DNA from: Clostridiales bacterium
GTDB taxonomy: Bacteria; Bacillota; Clostridia; Christensenellales; DTU072
Reading direction: 5' to 3'
Length of the DNA stretch: 64,000 bases
Assembly (NCBI GenBank): GCA_012800525.1
Contig: JAAZJD010000038.1
Location: forward strand, 1 to 64,000
Position numbers and translations under genes: made by a program. Shown here piece after piece: positions 41,133-51,572 of this stretch. The notes under the pieces are model-generated. The model saw only the letters and a list, made by a program, of their open reading frames with translations. It was not told where the DNA came from and searched no databases. Positions within the stretch are counted from its first letter, which is position 1. Each line of letters begins with the position of its first letter.

Positions 41133-42096
41133 ATAATCTCCTTATTCTTTTTCTAATTTGTTCTTTATCAACATTATTTTTTAAGCAAATTAAAATATAC
41201 CTAAGCACATTTATCTCATTTATTTTTTCTAAGTAAAAAGCTAAAGATGGCGCATCTGTTAAAAGATCGTTCTTATCAATAGATATATTTTTCATCAACA
41301 TATACTCTTTTAAACGCTCAAGCTCATCAAGTGGAGTTTCAAAGATAGTGTCTTTATATTCCTCAAATGCTGTTTCTAATAAAATATTTTTAACTTTCAA
41401 ATTATCCTCAAAAATCTCCTCGAAGATATGGATGTCATATTTGCCACCTTTAATAAATAAAGACTTAAAATAAAAATAATTTCCGCCCGCTTTAATTACT
41501 CTAACTAAATTAATAATATTTGTATAATTAATGAAATTTTCAAAATACTCTTTGACATATTTTGAAACAAAAGGCTTAGATATTCTATCACGAATATCAT
41601 CTAGCATAGCAATATCAATTTTCACATCTATATCTCTTGCTGTAATCTCCTCATAAGATCCTTTAATTTTTACAATCAAATCATCAATAAAAGGATTTAT
41701 TAATGGCTTGTCTGACCAAATTTTATCTTTTAATTCAACGGTAGAATAAATTCCTCTATCATCTAATAAATAGCCAAAATCTTTCTTTTCAAAATAGCTT
41801 TTCAATAACACTTTAATATTGTGATAATCAGAAAACAAGAAAAAACACTCTATCCCTGTTTTTAATGGAATATTTTCTTTAGCATAAACGTCTATAATAT
41901 TTGTTTCTGCTTGTAACAATTTTTCGAAATCGGAATAAGATTCTAAAACAATTCCGCCACCATAATTATTTTCTAGCAATATTTTCACAGCAGATTCTAA
42001 ATCTAAAGACTCTGCAATTCTATATAGTCTTTCTACGCTTAACAGCTTGTCTATTTTTGAAACAGCCACTGCATTTGAAAATAATATATCTTTCAT
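41125..42096 (-). CDS. ntpC: V-type ATP synthase subunit C
   Basis: Operon position between E and F; helical protein with IKVLLKSYFEKKDF. Confidence 0.9.
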   Translation of the reverse strand: MKDILFSNAVAVSKIDKLLSVERLYRIAESLDLESAVKILLENNYGGGIVLESYSDFEKLLQAETNIIDVYAKENIPLKTGIECFFLFSDYHNIKVLLKSYFEKKDFGYLLDDRGIYSTVELKDKIWSDKPLINPFIDDLIVKIKGSYEEITARDIDVKIDIAMLDDIRDRISKPFVSKYVKEYFENFINYTNIINLVRVIKAGGNYFYFKSLFIKGGKYDIHIFEEIFEDNLKVKNILLETAFEEYKDTIFETPLDELERLKEYMLMKNISIDKNDLLTDAPSLAFYLEKINEINVLRYILICLKNNVDKEQIRKRIRRLYD

Positions 42097-42100
42097 AGCC

Positions 42101-42682
42101 CTACTCTTGCATTTTAAAAATTTGATTTGAAATATTAGTTTCTATTTCATTTCTAAGATTGAGCATTAACACCTCAAAGCTAAAATTTTTATCAAAATTT
42201 TCATTTGAAAGTATTACACCACCTAATATGTCGATATATTGATTTGAAAGCACAATTTTTTTCCCAAGTCTTTTTGACTCATTTGCTATAAAATCTTTTG
42301 TAATAACACTCTTATCTTTCAAGCTAATCAATACCGTATCACCATCTTCAGAATTATTCAACAATGAAGATATTATTTTTAAATACTCTTGTTTAGGCAA
42401 ATTTAATAGTTTTTTCATTGCATCATTAAATGCTACATCTAAAATACCACGTTTAGTAGCTAAAATTAACTTTTTAACATCTAAATTTGCATCCACTATT
42501 GCTTGTTTTAAAATGTCTTCTCGAATTAAATTTGTTTCCTCATATGCTTTTTGTTTCGAGACAGTAACATCAAAAGATGCCCTATTAATAATCTCCTGAG
42601 CCTTTTCGCTTCCTTCATTTCTTGTTGACGTTGCAATCTTTTGAGCATCATCTAAAATAACATTTATGAGCTTATCTGACAT
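42101..42682 (-). CDS. ntpE: V-type ATP synthase subunit E (start approximate)
   Basis: Operon position; MSDKLINVILDDAQKIATSTRNEGSEKAQEIINRA coiled N-terminus, preceded by AAAGGAG. Confidence 0.88.
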   Translation of the reverse strand: MSDKLINVILDDAQKIATSTRNEGSEKAQEIINRASFDVTVSKQKAYEETNLIREDILKQAIVDANLDVKKLILATKRGILDVAFNDAMKKLLNLPKQEYLKIISSLLNNSEDGDTVLISLKDKSVITKDFIANESKRLGKKIVLSNQYIDILGGVILSNENFDKNFSFEVLMLNLRNEIETNISNQIFKMQE

Positions 42683-42772
42683 CATTACTCCTTTATTTAA
42701 AATTATTTCTAACATGATAAATCTTTCTAAATTTAGAAAAATCCCTACAATGCTTTAATTTTATAGAAACTA

Positions 42773-43255
42773 TTATTGAACAGCCGTCCAGTTAACGACA
42801 AATACAGCAATGAATGAAATAATAAATGATAATAAGGCATAAGTTTCAACCATAGCTGTAAATAAAATTCCTTTAACATACTCTTCAGGTTTTTTTGCTA
42901 CTAATGCAATACCTGCAACTGCTACTTTACCTTGATATATAGCTGAAAGAAATCCTCCAAGTGCCATAGGTATACAAGATGCAAAAATGCCAACTCCAGC
43001 TGTTGATGATAAAACTGCAAGTGTTCCAAAGGCATTGACCTTTGCTAGCACTAAAAAAGCTATAATGAAACCATAAATTCCTTGGCTACCTGGTAAAAGT
43101 TGCAAAACCAAGCATTTGATAAACTTATCAGGGTCTTCTGATACCACACCAGATGCCGCTCTACCGGCCATTGATACACCAATAGAACTCCCAATACAAC
43201 TCATCACGGCTGCCGCCGCTGCTCCTAAGAATGCTAAAATAATTCCAATTTGCAT
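42773..43255 (-). CDS. ntpK: V-type ATP synthase subunit K (proteolipid, two fused hairpins)
   Basis: MQIGIILAFLGAAAAAVMSCIGSSIGVSMAG; LPGSQGIYGFIIAF; AMVETYALLSF; SD GGAGG upstream of the internal ATG. Confidence 0.97.
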   Translation of the reverse strand: MQIGIILAFLGAAAAAVMSCIGSSIGVSMAGRAASGVVSEDPDKFIKCLVLQLLPGSQGIYGFIIAFLVLAKVNAFGTLAVLSSTAGVGIFASCIPMALGGFLSAIYQGKVAVAGIALVAKKPEEYVKGILFTAMVETYALLSFIISFIAVFVVNWTAVQ

Positions 43256-43366
43256 ATTTTCCTCCAAAATTCATTTTATTTTTTTATATCTTTACTAGCC
43301 CTAAGGCAGTAAAATTCGCTTTCATCTTATTTATATCTCATTATATAACAATAGTAACTTTTATCT

Positions 43367-45445
43367 TTATACTTTAACCCTTGATTTTTTAGTCATTGTA
43401 AGCTTTTCATCTAAATATGTGAAGCGTGTTTTATGACCAAATGGAGCAAATGCATGTCCTTCACCACTATAAAATTTACCAAAAAACTCTACATATTGTA
43501 GCCTTGAATTGTGCACATAAACACTTAGAAGATTTATTCCCATGTTAAAAGCATGCCCTACTACCCATATTATTATAGCAATCATAAAACCGAAAACACC
43601 ACCACCAACCATATTTTTGACTATTAAACCTATTCTATTAAACACCAAGGCAATAACACCTGTTGTTAAACTTAAGCCAAACAATCTTGAGTATGACAAC
43701 ACATCACTTATAACATTTACAGAACCATACAAATTGCTAAATGCACCTGTAAACATTGATAATATTTTTTTCTTGCCAACAGCTCCACCCGCAAGCAACA
43801 TTATCAAACCAATAAGAGCTACTACAATGCCCACTGTTTTTACTGTTTGGAGATTATTAAAAGATTTAACAACAATAGATAAAGCAAAAATTCCACCTCC
43901 CAAAAAAATAACAACCCAACTAAAATCGTTCAATATACCATCAATAACTTTTCCATCTTTAATTTTTTGTACACCATTTAAAACAAACCCCACTGCTATT
44001 TGGATTATTCCCATTACAAGTGCAAGTGCAAAAATTACTATACTCCCAACTCCAAGTGAATCTAGTTTTTTCATGCTCCAAAGCATTTTGCCAAACGCAG
44101 TTGTAGTCATAGCTGATTCTTCTAAACCAAAATATGAGCCAAAAATTACCCCCCAAATAATACATGAAAAACCACATAACATAAACATTTTTATAAAACT
44201 ACCTGAATCTTTAACAGGTTTTTTTATAAGCAAAAATAATGCACATCCCAAAGTTAGTATTGCTCCATATCCTACATCACCTAACATAAATCCAAAAAAT
44301 AATATATAAAAAAATGCAACAAAGGGGTTGGGATCAATTCCATTATACTCAGGAGCCCCATACATTGCCGTAATATTTTTTGAGAATGGTTCTACAATTT
44401 TGTTATTAATAAAATAACTAGGCACAATCTCGCCTTCTTTAGGCTCTTCAATAAAAATAAGTGTGCTAGTAGAAACATTAGATAATTCATTTTTGGTTAT
44501 CTCAACCTTATCGCGAGGAACCCATCCCTCCAATATAATTGTATGTTTTGTTAGAGAAGATTCTTCAATTGCTTCTTGTTTTGCAAGCTCTAATGTGTAG
44601 AAGTCATACAAAAATTTGTATGCAGATATATTTTCTACAGCATTAATTGCTTCCTTTTTTATCCTCTTTATTTCCTCTTCAATCTCAAAAATCTCCTCAT
44701 TTATCTTGTTTATTTTTTCTGCTGGCAACACATCATCATTATAAGGACACGATTGAAAACCAACTTGTATTAACTTTTTATTGAGTTCATCCATATCTCT
44801 TATTAATGAAAGAATGACCACTATAGATTGTTTATCAATTATTTTAGTTGTTAAAAACACATTTTGAGGCAAAACTAAATTTTTTAAATTATCAGTCTCA
44901 ACCAAACCAACCGATATTTTCACATGATTAGTGTTCTTTATTTCAGAAAACTTAATATCTAATGCTTCATATTTTTTAATTGCTGTCCTTTCTAGTTCCA
45001 GTCTTCCTTTTTGATTTTTAAGCTCTACTAATTTCAAACTTATTTCTTCTAAATTTGAAATTTCAGAAAACAACTCATACTCGCTGTCCACATAAGACTC
45101 TAAATACTCATAATCAAAAACTCTATTGATTTTTCCAAGATCAATTTTAATTTCCAGGTTTTTACTATTATTTTTCTTCTCTTTTTTTAGTTTTTTATAG
45201 GCATTAGCGTTTTCCAAGTTTATATCTTTGGATAAAGATTTTAAAAAACTAAACGCAAATTCAAGTTTTTGAATTTTTTCTTCAATTTTAGATTTTAATT
45301 CCGTCTGATTTGTTTTAATTGTTTCATTATAGCTTTTAGACTGAACCAACTCCACTGTACCCAGTTGAGTTAATTTTTTAAATATCTTGCCTTTTTCATT
45401 TCTATGAAAAATAAGGCTTATTTTATTCATTCTACTTATTGCCAT
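43367..45445 (-). CDS. ntpI: V-type ATP synthase subunit I
   Basis: N-terminal coiled-coil region, C-terminal multi-TM region with FFGFMLGDVGYGAIL and LSYSRLFGLSLTTGVIA. Confidence 0.96.
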   Translation of the reverse strand: MAISRMNKISLIFHRNEKGKIFKKLTQLGTVELVQSKSYNETIKTNQTELKSKIEEKIQKLEFAFSFLKSLSKDINLENANAYKKLKKEKKNNSKNLEIKIDLGKINRVFDYEYLESYVDSEYELFSEISNLEEISLKLVELKNQKGRLELERTAIKKYEALDIKFSEIKNTNHVKISVGLVETDNLKNLVLPQNVFLTTKIIDKQSIVVILSLIRDMDELNKKLIQVGFQSCPYNDDVLPAEKINKINEEIFEIEEEIKRIKKEAINAVENISAYKFLYDFYTLELAKQEAIEESSLTKHTIILEGWVPRDKVEITKNELSNVSTSTLIFIEEPKEGEIVPSYFINNKIVEPFSKNITAMYGAPEYNGIDPNPFVAFFYILFFGFMLGDVGYGAILTLGCALFLLIKKPVKDSGSFIKMFMLCGFSCIIWGVIFGSYFGLEESAMTTTAFGKMLWSMKKLDSLGVGSIVIFALALVMGIIQIAVGFVLNGVQKIKDGKVIDGILNDFSWVVIFLGGGIFALSIVVKSFNNLQTVKTVGIVVALIGLIMLLAGGAVGKKKILSMFTGAFSNLYGSVNVISDVLSYSRLFGLSLTTGVIALVFNRIGLIVKNMVGGGVFGFMIAIIIWVVGHAFNMGINLLSVYVHNSRLQYVEFFGKFYSGEGHAFAPFGHKTRFTYLDEKLTMTKKSRVKV

Positions 45446-45464
45446 AACATCTTACACTAAAATT

Positions 45465-45779
45465 TTAACTATATTTTTCTAAAAATGCATTAATTATGCT
45501 TTCTGTTGCTTTTTGAGTATTTGTATCTTTTTTAATTTTCTCAGATGCTGTTTTGCCAATTTTCAAGATATGTTCTCTCTCTTTTTCGGCATCAACTTTT
45601 GCAACCTCTATAGATTTTTGCCTTTGCAATGCGATATCTTCTTTTCCAATATCAATAATTTTTTTTGCTTCTTCCAAGGCTTCTAAATTGACTTTTTTTG
45701 CTTCTTCCAAAGCTTGCTCAACTATATATGTCGCTTCTTGTTCAGCTGATAATATTTTATTTAATGTCTCTTTGATCAT
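45465..45779 (-). CDS. V-type ATP synthase subunit H/G-like stalk protein
   Basis: 104 aa Glu/Lys/Ala-rich coiled coil at the 5' end of the V-ATPase operon. Confidence 0.75.
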   Translation of the reverse strand: MIKETLNKILSAEQEATYIVEQALEEAKKVNLEALEEAKKIIDIGKEDIALQRQKSIEVAKVDAEKEREHILKIGKTASEKIKKDTNTQKATESIINAFLEKYS

Positions 45780-45876
45780 AAAAACCTCAAAATCCGTACT
45801 ACTAACTTGTAATATTGTCTATTAATATGCATTTAAAGTCAATCAAGCATACAAACTAAACTAAATAGACAAATTT

Positions 45877-46326
45877 CTATTTACTTTGTTCCGTTTCAAT
45901 ATTGCTAATTTTATCCAGTCTTTTTTGATGCCTTCCCCCTTCAAAATTTGTTTGTATAAAAATCTTTGTAAAGGCATAAGCATCATCGCTTGATGTAATT
46001 CTCCCACCTAATGCCATAATATTTGCATTATTATGCTCTCTTGCCATTTGAGCACTAAAACCATCTGTCACATGGGCGCACCTAATACCATTATATTTAT
46101 TTGCTGCGATGGATATGCCAATACCTGTCCCACAAATCAATACTCCCATATCTACATCTTTATTCAAAACTGCTTTAGCTACTAAACTTGCATAATCCGG
46201 ATAATCCACAGAATCTAAACTATTTGTTCCATAGTCTATATACTCAACATTACTGTCTTTTATGGCTTTCAAAACTGAATCCTTTAAATTAAATCCACCA
46301 TGATCACAACCCACACCTATTTTCAT
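45877..46326 (-). CDS. rpiB: Ribose 5-phosphate isomerase B
   Basis: MKIGVGCDHGGFNLKDSV, YPDYA, GVLICGTGIGISIAANKYNGIRCAHV, HNNANIMALGGR; SD GGAGGTG upstream. Confidence 0.96.
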   Translation of the reverse strand: MKIGVGCDHGGFNLKDSVLKAIKDSNVEYIDYGTNSLDSVDYPDYASLVAKAVLNKDVDMGVLICGTGIGISIAANKYNGIRCAHVTDGFSAQMAREHNNANIMALGGRITSSDDAYAFTKIFIQTNFEGGRHQKRLDKISNIETEQSK

Positions 46327-46417
46327 TGTAAACACCTCCATTCTAACTTAACAATATCATATTATATATGTTCGTATCAAATAATATAAAATTCCTAGTT
46401 TGCAAAATAACATCCAA

Positions 46418-47413
46418 TTAAACTATGATGTGTGAAGTTGCCTTTTCTATCCTATTATTTAATGAAAAAAAATCAGGAAAATCACCAAAGTTTTGCAAGA
46501 TTATGTAGTTATATTTTTTTTCTGCATACCTTAAAGTATCAAAAAATGAACTCATGCATTCTTCAACACTATCGCCTAATGACAATGTCTCAATATTAAC
46601 AGGCAAGTCTTTAATAAAATTTAAATTTCCAATAATCACAGGTCTATTACATTTATCATTTGCGATTTTTTTGTAATGCATAATTGCTCTATCTTGTAAT
46701 TTTGCGCCAACGCAAATACACTTTGGAGCATAATGCTGATATTTCATTCCTGGAGATGCAGCTACCTTAACTTCACCTTTAAAATTTTTCACCTCCAACA
46801 AATATGGTACCAACATACTTGCAGATATGGCCCCAGGTCTCAATATTGTATAAGGTTTTTTTGTCAAATCTAACACAGTACTTTCTATTCCTACTTGACT
46901 TTTTCCGCCATCTAGAATCATTGGTATTTTTCCATCCATATCTTCATAAACTGCCTGCCCCGTTGTAGGACTAAGTCTGCCGCTAATATTTGCTGAAGGT
47001 GCAGCAATTGGAGTGTTTGATTTAGACAACAACATTCTAGCTAACTCATTATTTGGAAATCTAATTCCTACTGTATTGAGTCCAGAAGTGGTTATACTAG
47101 GAATATCGGGATGTTTGTTTAAAATTAATGTTAATGGCCCTGGAGTAAATATATCTATTAAAATATATGCCTCTTCAGGGATGTCTTTTGCTACTTTATT
47201 TAATTGATCTTTTGAAAACAAATGCACAATTAAAGGATTGTCTGCAGGGCGCCCTTTTGCTTTAAATATCTTAGCAACTGCTTCTGCATTAAATGCATCT
47301 GCACCAAGACCATAAACAGTTTCTGTAGGAAAAGCTACAACCTCTCCCTTTCGAATTAATTCAGCCGCTTCTTCAATTAATTCTTTACCACCAATTTTTG
47401 TTTTCATATACAC
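46418..47413 (-). CDS. L-threonylcarbamoyladenylate synthase (Sua5/YrdC)
   Basis: GEVVAFPTETVYGLGADAFN, KGRPADNPLIVH, APSANISGRLSPTT, SPGMKYQHYAP (Sua5 domain linker). Confidence 0.95.
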   Translation of the reverse strand: MYMKTKIGGKELIEEAAELIRKGEVVAFPTETVYGLGADAFNAEAVAKIFKAKGRPADNPLIVHLFSKDQLNKVAKDIPEEAYILIDIFTPGPLTLILNKHPDIPSITTSGLNTVGIRFPNNELARMLLSKSNTPIAAPSANISGRLSPTTGQAVYEDMDGKIPMILDGGKSQVGIESTVLDLTKKPYTILRPGAISASMLVPYLLEVKNFKGEVKVAASPGMKYQHYAPKCICVGAKLQDRAIMHYKKIANDKCNRPVIIGNLNFIKDLPVNIETLSLGDSVEECMSSFFDTLRYAEKKYNYIILQNFGDFPDFFSLNNRIEKATSHIIV

Positions 47414-47466
47414 CTAAACATTATTAAATCTATTTTAAACATATTACACAATAATTAATTTAACCT

Positions 47467-49377
47467 TTATTTTAATTTATATAAAGTCCAAACTTCACCC
47501 TGCTTCCCAAAAACATAACTATCAAACATTTGGTCATCTTTTAAGGTTAAATCTAAAACTGTTATTTCATCAAATTCTTCAGGAAATAATTGCTTACCAT
47601 CATTTGAGTATAATCCAAATTTTTTAGAAACTCTTGTCGTATAAGTTCCATTATTAACTGAATACACATCTACATTATGTATAGGGCTTAGTGTTGCTTT
47701 TCCCTCTTTGTTTTTGCTTACCCTCCAATAATCTACACTATAAATATACTCTTCTTCACTTTCCTCATAAGTTCTATACGTGTATTTTCCAGCAATAGAA
47801 TGTCCGCCAAAAAATGGTGTTATAAAATCATATTCAAAATCCAATATTACCTTTTGTGTTTCAACATCAATCGCACCAAATTTTTGCATAACATTAACAT
47901 TTGTTTGGCTGCTTAAATCATTTTTTTCCACAATTAAAACCTTGTCATGAACCAAATATTGACTATAAGCAATCTTGTCTTCACTTTTTAATATTGAAGT
48001 AATTCCACCATCATGATAACTATAAAACTTAGCATCTTCAGGAAATAATGAATAGTTTGGGTCTATTCTTTCAACACCATATCCATCGATAAAAAGTAAT
48101 GGCAAATATGCATTTTCAATTAGTGTCGTTTTACCCTCAGGAGTATATATAACAAATGAAGTGGAATAAATTTTTTGTCCTTCTTTCGTCGTGCCAGTAA
48201 GAAATGCTTCGTATAAGATAGAATGTCCATCCTTCGCTAATTTTTGGGTTTCTATCAATGGATAATCATAAATTTTCTCAGCAACATATTTATAAAAGTC
48301 TTCTTCAGAATATTCATTTTTATATAACTCATAGTCTTTAGTATAGCCTAATGAAATAGATTCTTCATAAACTTTGGTTATAGTATTAATTAATTCAGAC
48401 GAATAACTATTAGCTACGATTAACACCTTTCCAACATCAAATTCTTTATTAGATTTAACATTATATCCCCTAGTAAGGATTTTAATATATTCTGCTTCGC
48501 CATCTGCACCAGTTCTTACCATATCAAAGCCATCAAATGTTGTACTTTCCGCTCTAATACCAACCAATATATATTCATAGTTTCCTAAATAGTATGGCAC
48601 AACCTCGACATAATTATGATCAACTTCAGCGACCCTAAAAGGAACATGCTTTTTTACTTCTTTAAACTCACCATTTTGAATATCACAAAAATCATAAAAC
48701 CGAACTTGCCCAGGCATAGCAGCACTAATATACCCATCATTAAAATTAAAGCTTGCTCCACTTGAAACACCGGATATTCTTCCTATTTCTAACAAAGTAT
48801 TAGAACTACAATAATCATAAACAATAGCGAAACTATAGTCTATATTATTATTAAAATCAAAGACAGGATTTTTACCACCAATAACTACTAATCTTGAATC
48901 ATCCAAAAAAGTGTATTGGTTAATTTGATTATCATACTCCACACTGAATGAATCTCCAGTCTCAAACCCCAATGGACTTTCTTTAATATTTATTATTCCA
49001 ATTTTTTCTTTAAGTTCATTATTAATATACTCTTTTGTAACAACAATTGCATGATTGTTTCTAATGTCTATTATTTCACTAAATAAAGGCTCTATCAAAA
49101 TTTTATTTTCTGTACATAAACCATATCTAATATCTGTGCCACCTTTGTCAGCCAAAATATTTCTTTTTATTTCAAATAATCCTGAAATTGCATCATAACT
49201 ACTAAACTCATAGTTTTCAGGTAATGATAACAATTTCTCAGTTTGTGAATATAAAGGAGTTGAATTATAGTTTTTAAAATATATTGGCCTTTCTTCACCT
49301 TTTGTACAAGAAGACAATGCGACTAAAAAGCATAACACTAAAAACAAAAACAATACAAATAACTTTTTATTTTTCAT
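47467..49377 (-). CDS. Lipoprotein with WG-repeat-like motifs, 636 aa
   Basis: Lipobox ALSSCTKG; 'KFGLYSNDGKQLFPEEFDEI' and 'RYGLCTENKILIEPLFSEI' resemble WG repeats. Confidence 0.7.
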   Translation of the reverse strand: MKNKKLFVLFLFLVLCFLVALSSCTKGEERPIYFKNYNSTPLYSQTEKLLSLPENYEFSSYDAISGLFEIKRNILADKGGTDIRYGLCTENKILIEPLFSEIIDIRNNHAIVVTKEYINNELKEKIGIINIKESPLGFETGDSFSVEYDNQINQYTFLDDSRLVVIGGKNPVFDFNNNIDYSFAIVYDYCSSNTLLEIGRISGVSSGASFNFNDGYISAAMPGQVRFYDFCDIQNGEFKEVKKHVPFRVAEVDHNYVEVVPYYLGNYEYILVGIRAESTTFDGFDMVRTGADGEAEYIKILTRGYNVKSNKEFDVGKVLIVANSYSSELINTITKVYEESISLGYTKDYELYKNEYSEEDFYKYVAEKIYDYPLIETQKLAKDGHSILYEAFLTGTTKEGQKIYSTSFVIYTPEGKTTLIENAYLPLLFIDGYGVERIDPNYSLFPEDAKFYSYHDGGITSILKSEDKIAYSQYLVHDKVLIVEKNDLSSQTNVNVMQKFGAIDVETQKVILDFEYDFITPFFGGHSIAGKYTYRTYEESEEEYIYSVDYWRVSKNKEGKATLSPIHNVDVYSVNNGTYTTRVSKKFGLYSNDGKQLFPEEFDEITVLDLTLKDDQMFDSYVFGKQGEVWTLYKLK

Positions 49378-49450
49378 AATTTACATATCTAGCATAGCAT
49401 ATTAGGGTTGAAATAAATGTGTTTAAAAATAAAAAATTTAATATTTTAAA

Positions 49451-50248
49451 TTATATGTCTATTTTTTTTATGCACTTAGCTGGACATTTTTCAAAACAAA
49501 CACCGCAAGCAGTACACTTTTCATAATCAAATACTGGAAGATTATTTTCAAAACTCAAAGCCCCTTCTTTGCAGTTTTTAACACATATTTGACATCCTAT
49601 GCACCCATTTTTACAATAAGAGCGAACTTCTTTACCTTTATCAGGAGAACTACAAGCAATATAGTATTTTGCATTTGCAGGCAATCTCTTAATTAAATTT
49701 TTCGGACAATTTGAAATACAAAGACCGCATTGAGTACAAGACTCTTGTTCAACTATAGCACAGCCATCTTTTAGTTCAATTGCATGGTATGGACACTCTG
49801 CAATACACTTGCTCATTCCAATGCATCCTACAGGACAGGCCTTCCTTCCACCAGCTAACAGCTCAACGCTTGAGCAGTCACCATACCCTTGATATGCATA
49901 TTTATCTAAACATGAATTGCCACCACTACAAGCAACAACAACAATAGATTTTTCCCCCACATCTGCACTTCCTAATATCTTTGCTATTTCTTCTTTAGAT
50001 TCCATAGATGTTGCACTACAGCTTGAAAGTGAAGCTTCACCATTCACTAACGCTTCCGCAAACGCAGAACACCCTGCAAAACCACAGGCCCCACAATTAG
50101 CACCAGATAATAGACTCTCAACCATTTCAATTTTAGGATCAACTTCAACAAGAAATTTTTTGCTAAAAAAAGCAATAGTTATAGCAAAAGCAAGAGATAA
50201 GCCTGCTAGAAGAGCAACTGGAATTATAATCTGAAGAGCTGTACTCAT
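49451..50248 (-). CDS. rnfB: RnfB, ferredoxin:NAD+ oxidoreductase (electron transport complex) subunit B
   Basis: SGANCGACGFAGCSAFAEAL (4Fe4S), multiple CxxCxxCxxxCP clusters. Confidence 0.96.
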   Translation of the reverse strand: MSTALQIIIPVALLAGLSLAFAITIAFFSKKFLVEVDPKIEMVESLLSGANCGACGFAGCSAFAEALVNGEASLSSCSATSMESKEEIAKILGSADVGEKSIVVVACSGGNSCLDKYAYQGYGDCSSVELLAGGRKACPVGCIGMSKCIAECPYHAIELKDGCAIVEQESCTQCGLCISNCPKNLIKRLPANAKYYIACSSPDKGKEVRSYCKNGCIGCQICVKNCKEGALSFENNLPVFDYEKCTACGVCFEKCPAKCIKKIDI

Positions 50249-50255
50249 ATATCAC

Positions 50256-50855
50256 CTACCCTATATTAAATCCTGAAAATGCTGCAAATGCCATAGCCAT
50301 TATTGAAGCAATTAATAACGTAATTGGAAAACCTTGAAAACTCTTTGGTATATCTGCCGTTTCTAGTTTTTCTCTAATTCCAGCTAAAATTAAAATAGCT
50401 ATAGTAAAACCAATCCCACTACTTATACCATTTATAAAAGCAATTAGCAATCCTGAAGCTGCAGATGAAACTGGGATTGAAACATTCATAATTGCAACAC
50501 CTAAAACCGCACAGTTTGTTGTAATTAATGGCAAGTACACTCCCAGGGCTGAATATAATCCAGGAGAAAATCTTTTGACTACTATTTCAACTAATTGAAT
50601 TAATGATGCAATAACCAAAATAAAAACAATAGTTTGTAAATATAATATATTGGCTTTAATCAACAACAAATTCAAAGCATAAGTTATAACGCTAGCAACT
50701 CCCATTACAAAAATTACCGCAAAACCCATACCCAATGCGGTATCAATTTTTTTTGAAACCCCTAAAAATGGACAAATACCTAAAAATCTTGAGAGGATAA
50801 AATTGTTTACTAATATTGCATTAACAACTAAAACTAATATTGCAGTTACACTCAT
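50256..50855 (-). CDS. rnfA: RnfA, electron transport complex subunit A
   Basis: NNFILSRFLGICPFLGVSKKIDTALGMGFAVIFVM; LPLITTNCAVLGVAI. Confidence 0.97.
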   Translation of the reverse strand: MSVTAILVLVVNAILVNNFILSRFLGICPFLGVSKKIDTALGMGFAVIFVMGVASVITYALNLLLIKANILYLQTIVFILVIASLIQLVEIVVKRFSPGLYSALGVYLPLITTNCAVLGVAIMNVSIPVSSAASGLLIAFINGISSGIGFTIAILILAGIREKLETADIPKSFQGFPITLLIASIMAMAFAAFSGFNIG

Positions 50856-51559
50856 AAAGCAATCTCTTCCTCCTCTGTTTCATTTTTCGTATTTAATTTT
50901 GCTCCCTGTTGAGACTTTTTTCTTTCACTATACTCGCTTACTTTATCAACAGTTACGTTGAATATCACTATCAAAAGCCCAAAAACCATAAATCCACCAG
51001 CTGGTAAAATAAATATTGTCATAGGTAACTCTGCTTGAGATAAAGCCCTTAAAGAGAAACCAAAAATTGCACCTGCGCCGATGAATTCTCGAATTGCGCC
51101 CATAATAGTAAGGGCTAATGTAAAACCTAAACCTATACCTAACCCGTCCATAGCGGATGGCAAAACTTTATTTAGAGATGCAAAGCCTTCAGCTCTTGCT
51201 AATAAAATACAATTAACTACAATTAAAGGAATAAATAAACCAAGGCTATCATGCAGTGAAGGAATAAATTTTTTCATTACCATATCAACAACTGTAGAAA
51301 ATGTTGATATTATCAATATATAGCAAGGAATTCTTACTTTTCTTGGAATAAAGTTTCTCAACATAGAAATTATAATGTTAGAACAAATTAATACAAAAGT
51401 TACTGCAAGTCCCATTGATAAACCGTTTATAGCACTAGTTGTTACAGCTAATGTTGGGCAAGTTCCTAAAACCAATCTAAATGTTGGATTATTTTTGATA
51501 ATTCCATCCTTAATTGGTGTTATTAGGTCCTCAACTGTTAGTTTTTTCTTATTTTCCAC
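50852..51559 (-). CDS. rnfE: RnfE, electron transport complex subunit E
   Basis: NPTFRLVLGTCPTLAVTTSAINGLSMGLAVTFVL; FIPLIVVNCILLARAEGFAS. Confidence 0.97.
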   Translation of the reverse strand: MENKKKLTVEDLITPIKDGIIKNNPTFRLVLGTCPTLAVTTSAINGLSMGLAVTFVLICSNIIISMLRNFIPRKVRIPCYILIISTFSTVVDMVMKKFIPSLHDSLGLFIPLIVVNCILLARAEGFASLNKVLPSAMDGLGIGLGFTLALTIMGAIREFIGAGAIFGFSLRALSQAELPMTIFILPAGGFMVFGLLIVIFNVTVDKVSEYSERKKSQQGAKLNTKNETEEEEIAL

Positions 51560-51572
51560 CCCAAACTCCTTT

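Noticed and set aside
43542-44309. 255-aa plus-strand ORF antisense to ntpI
   Set aside because: Pro/Thr/Ile-rich low-complexity shadow of a hydrophobic TM region; ntpI on the opposite strand is well supported.
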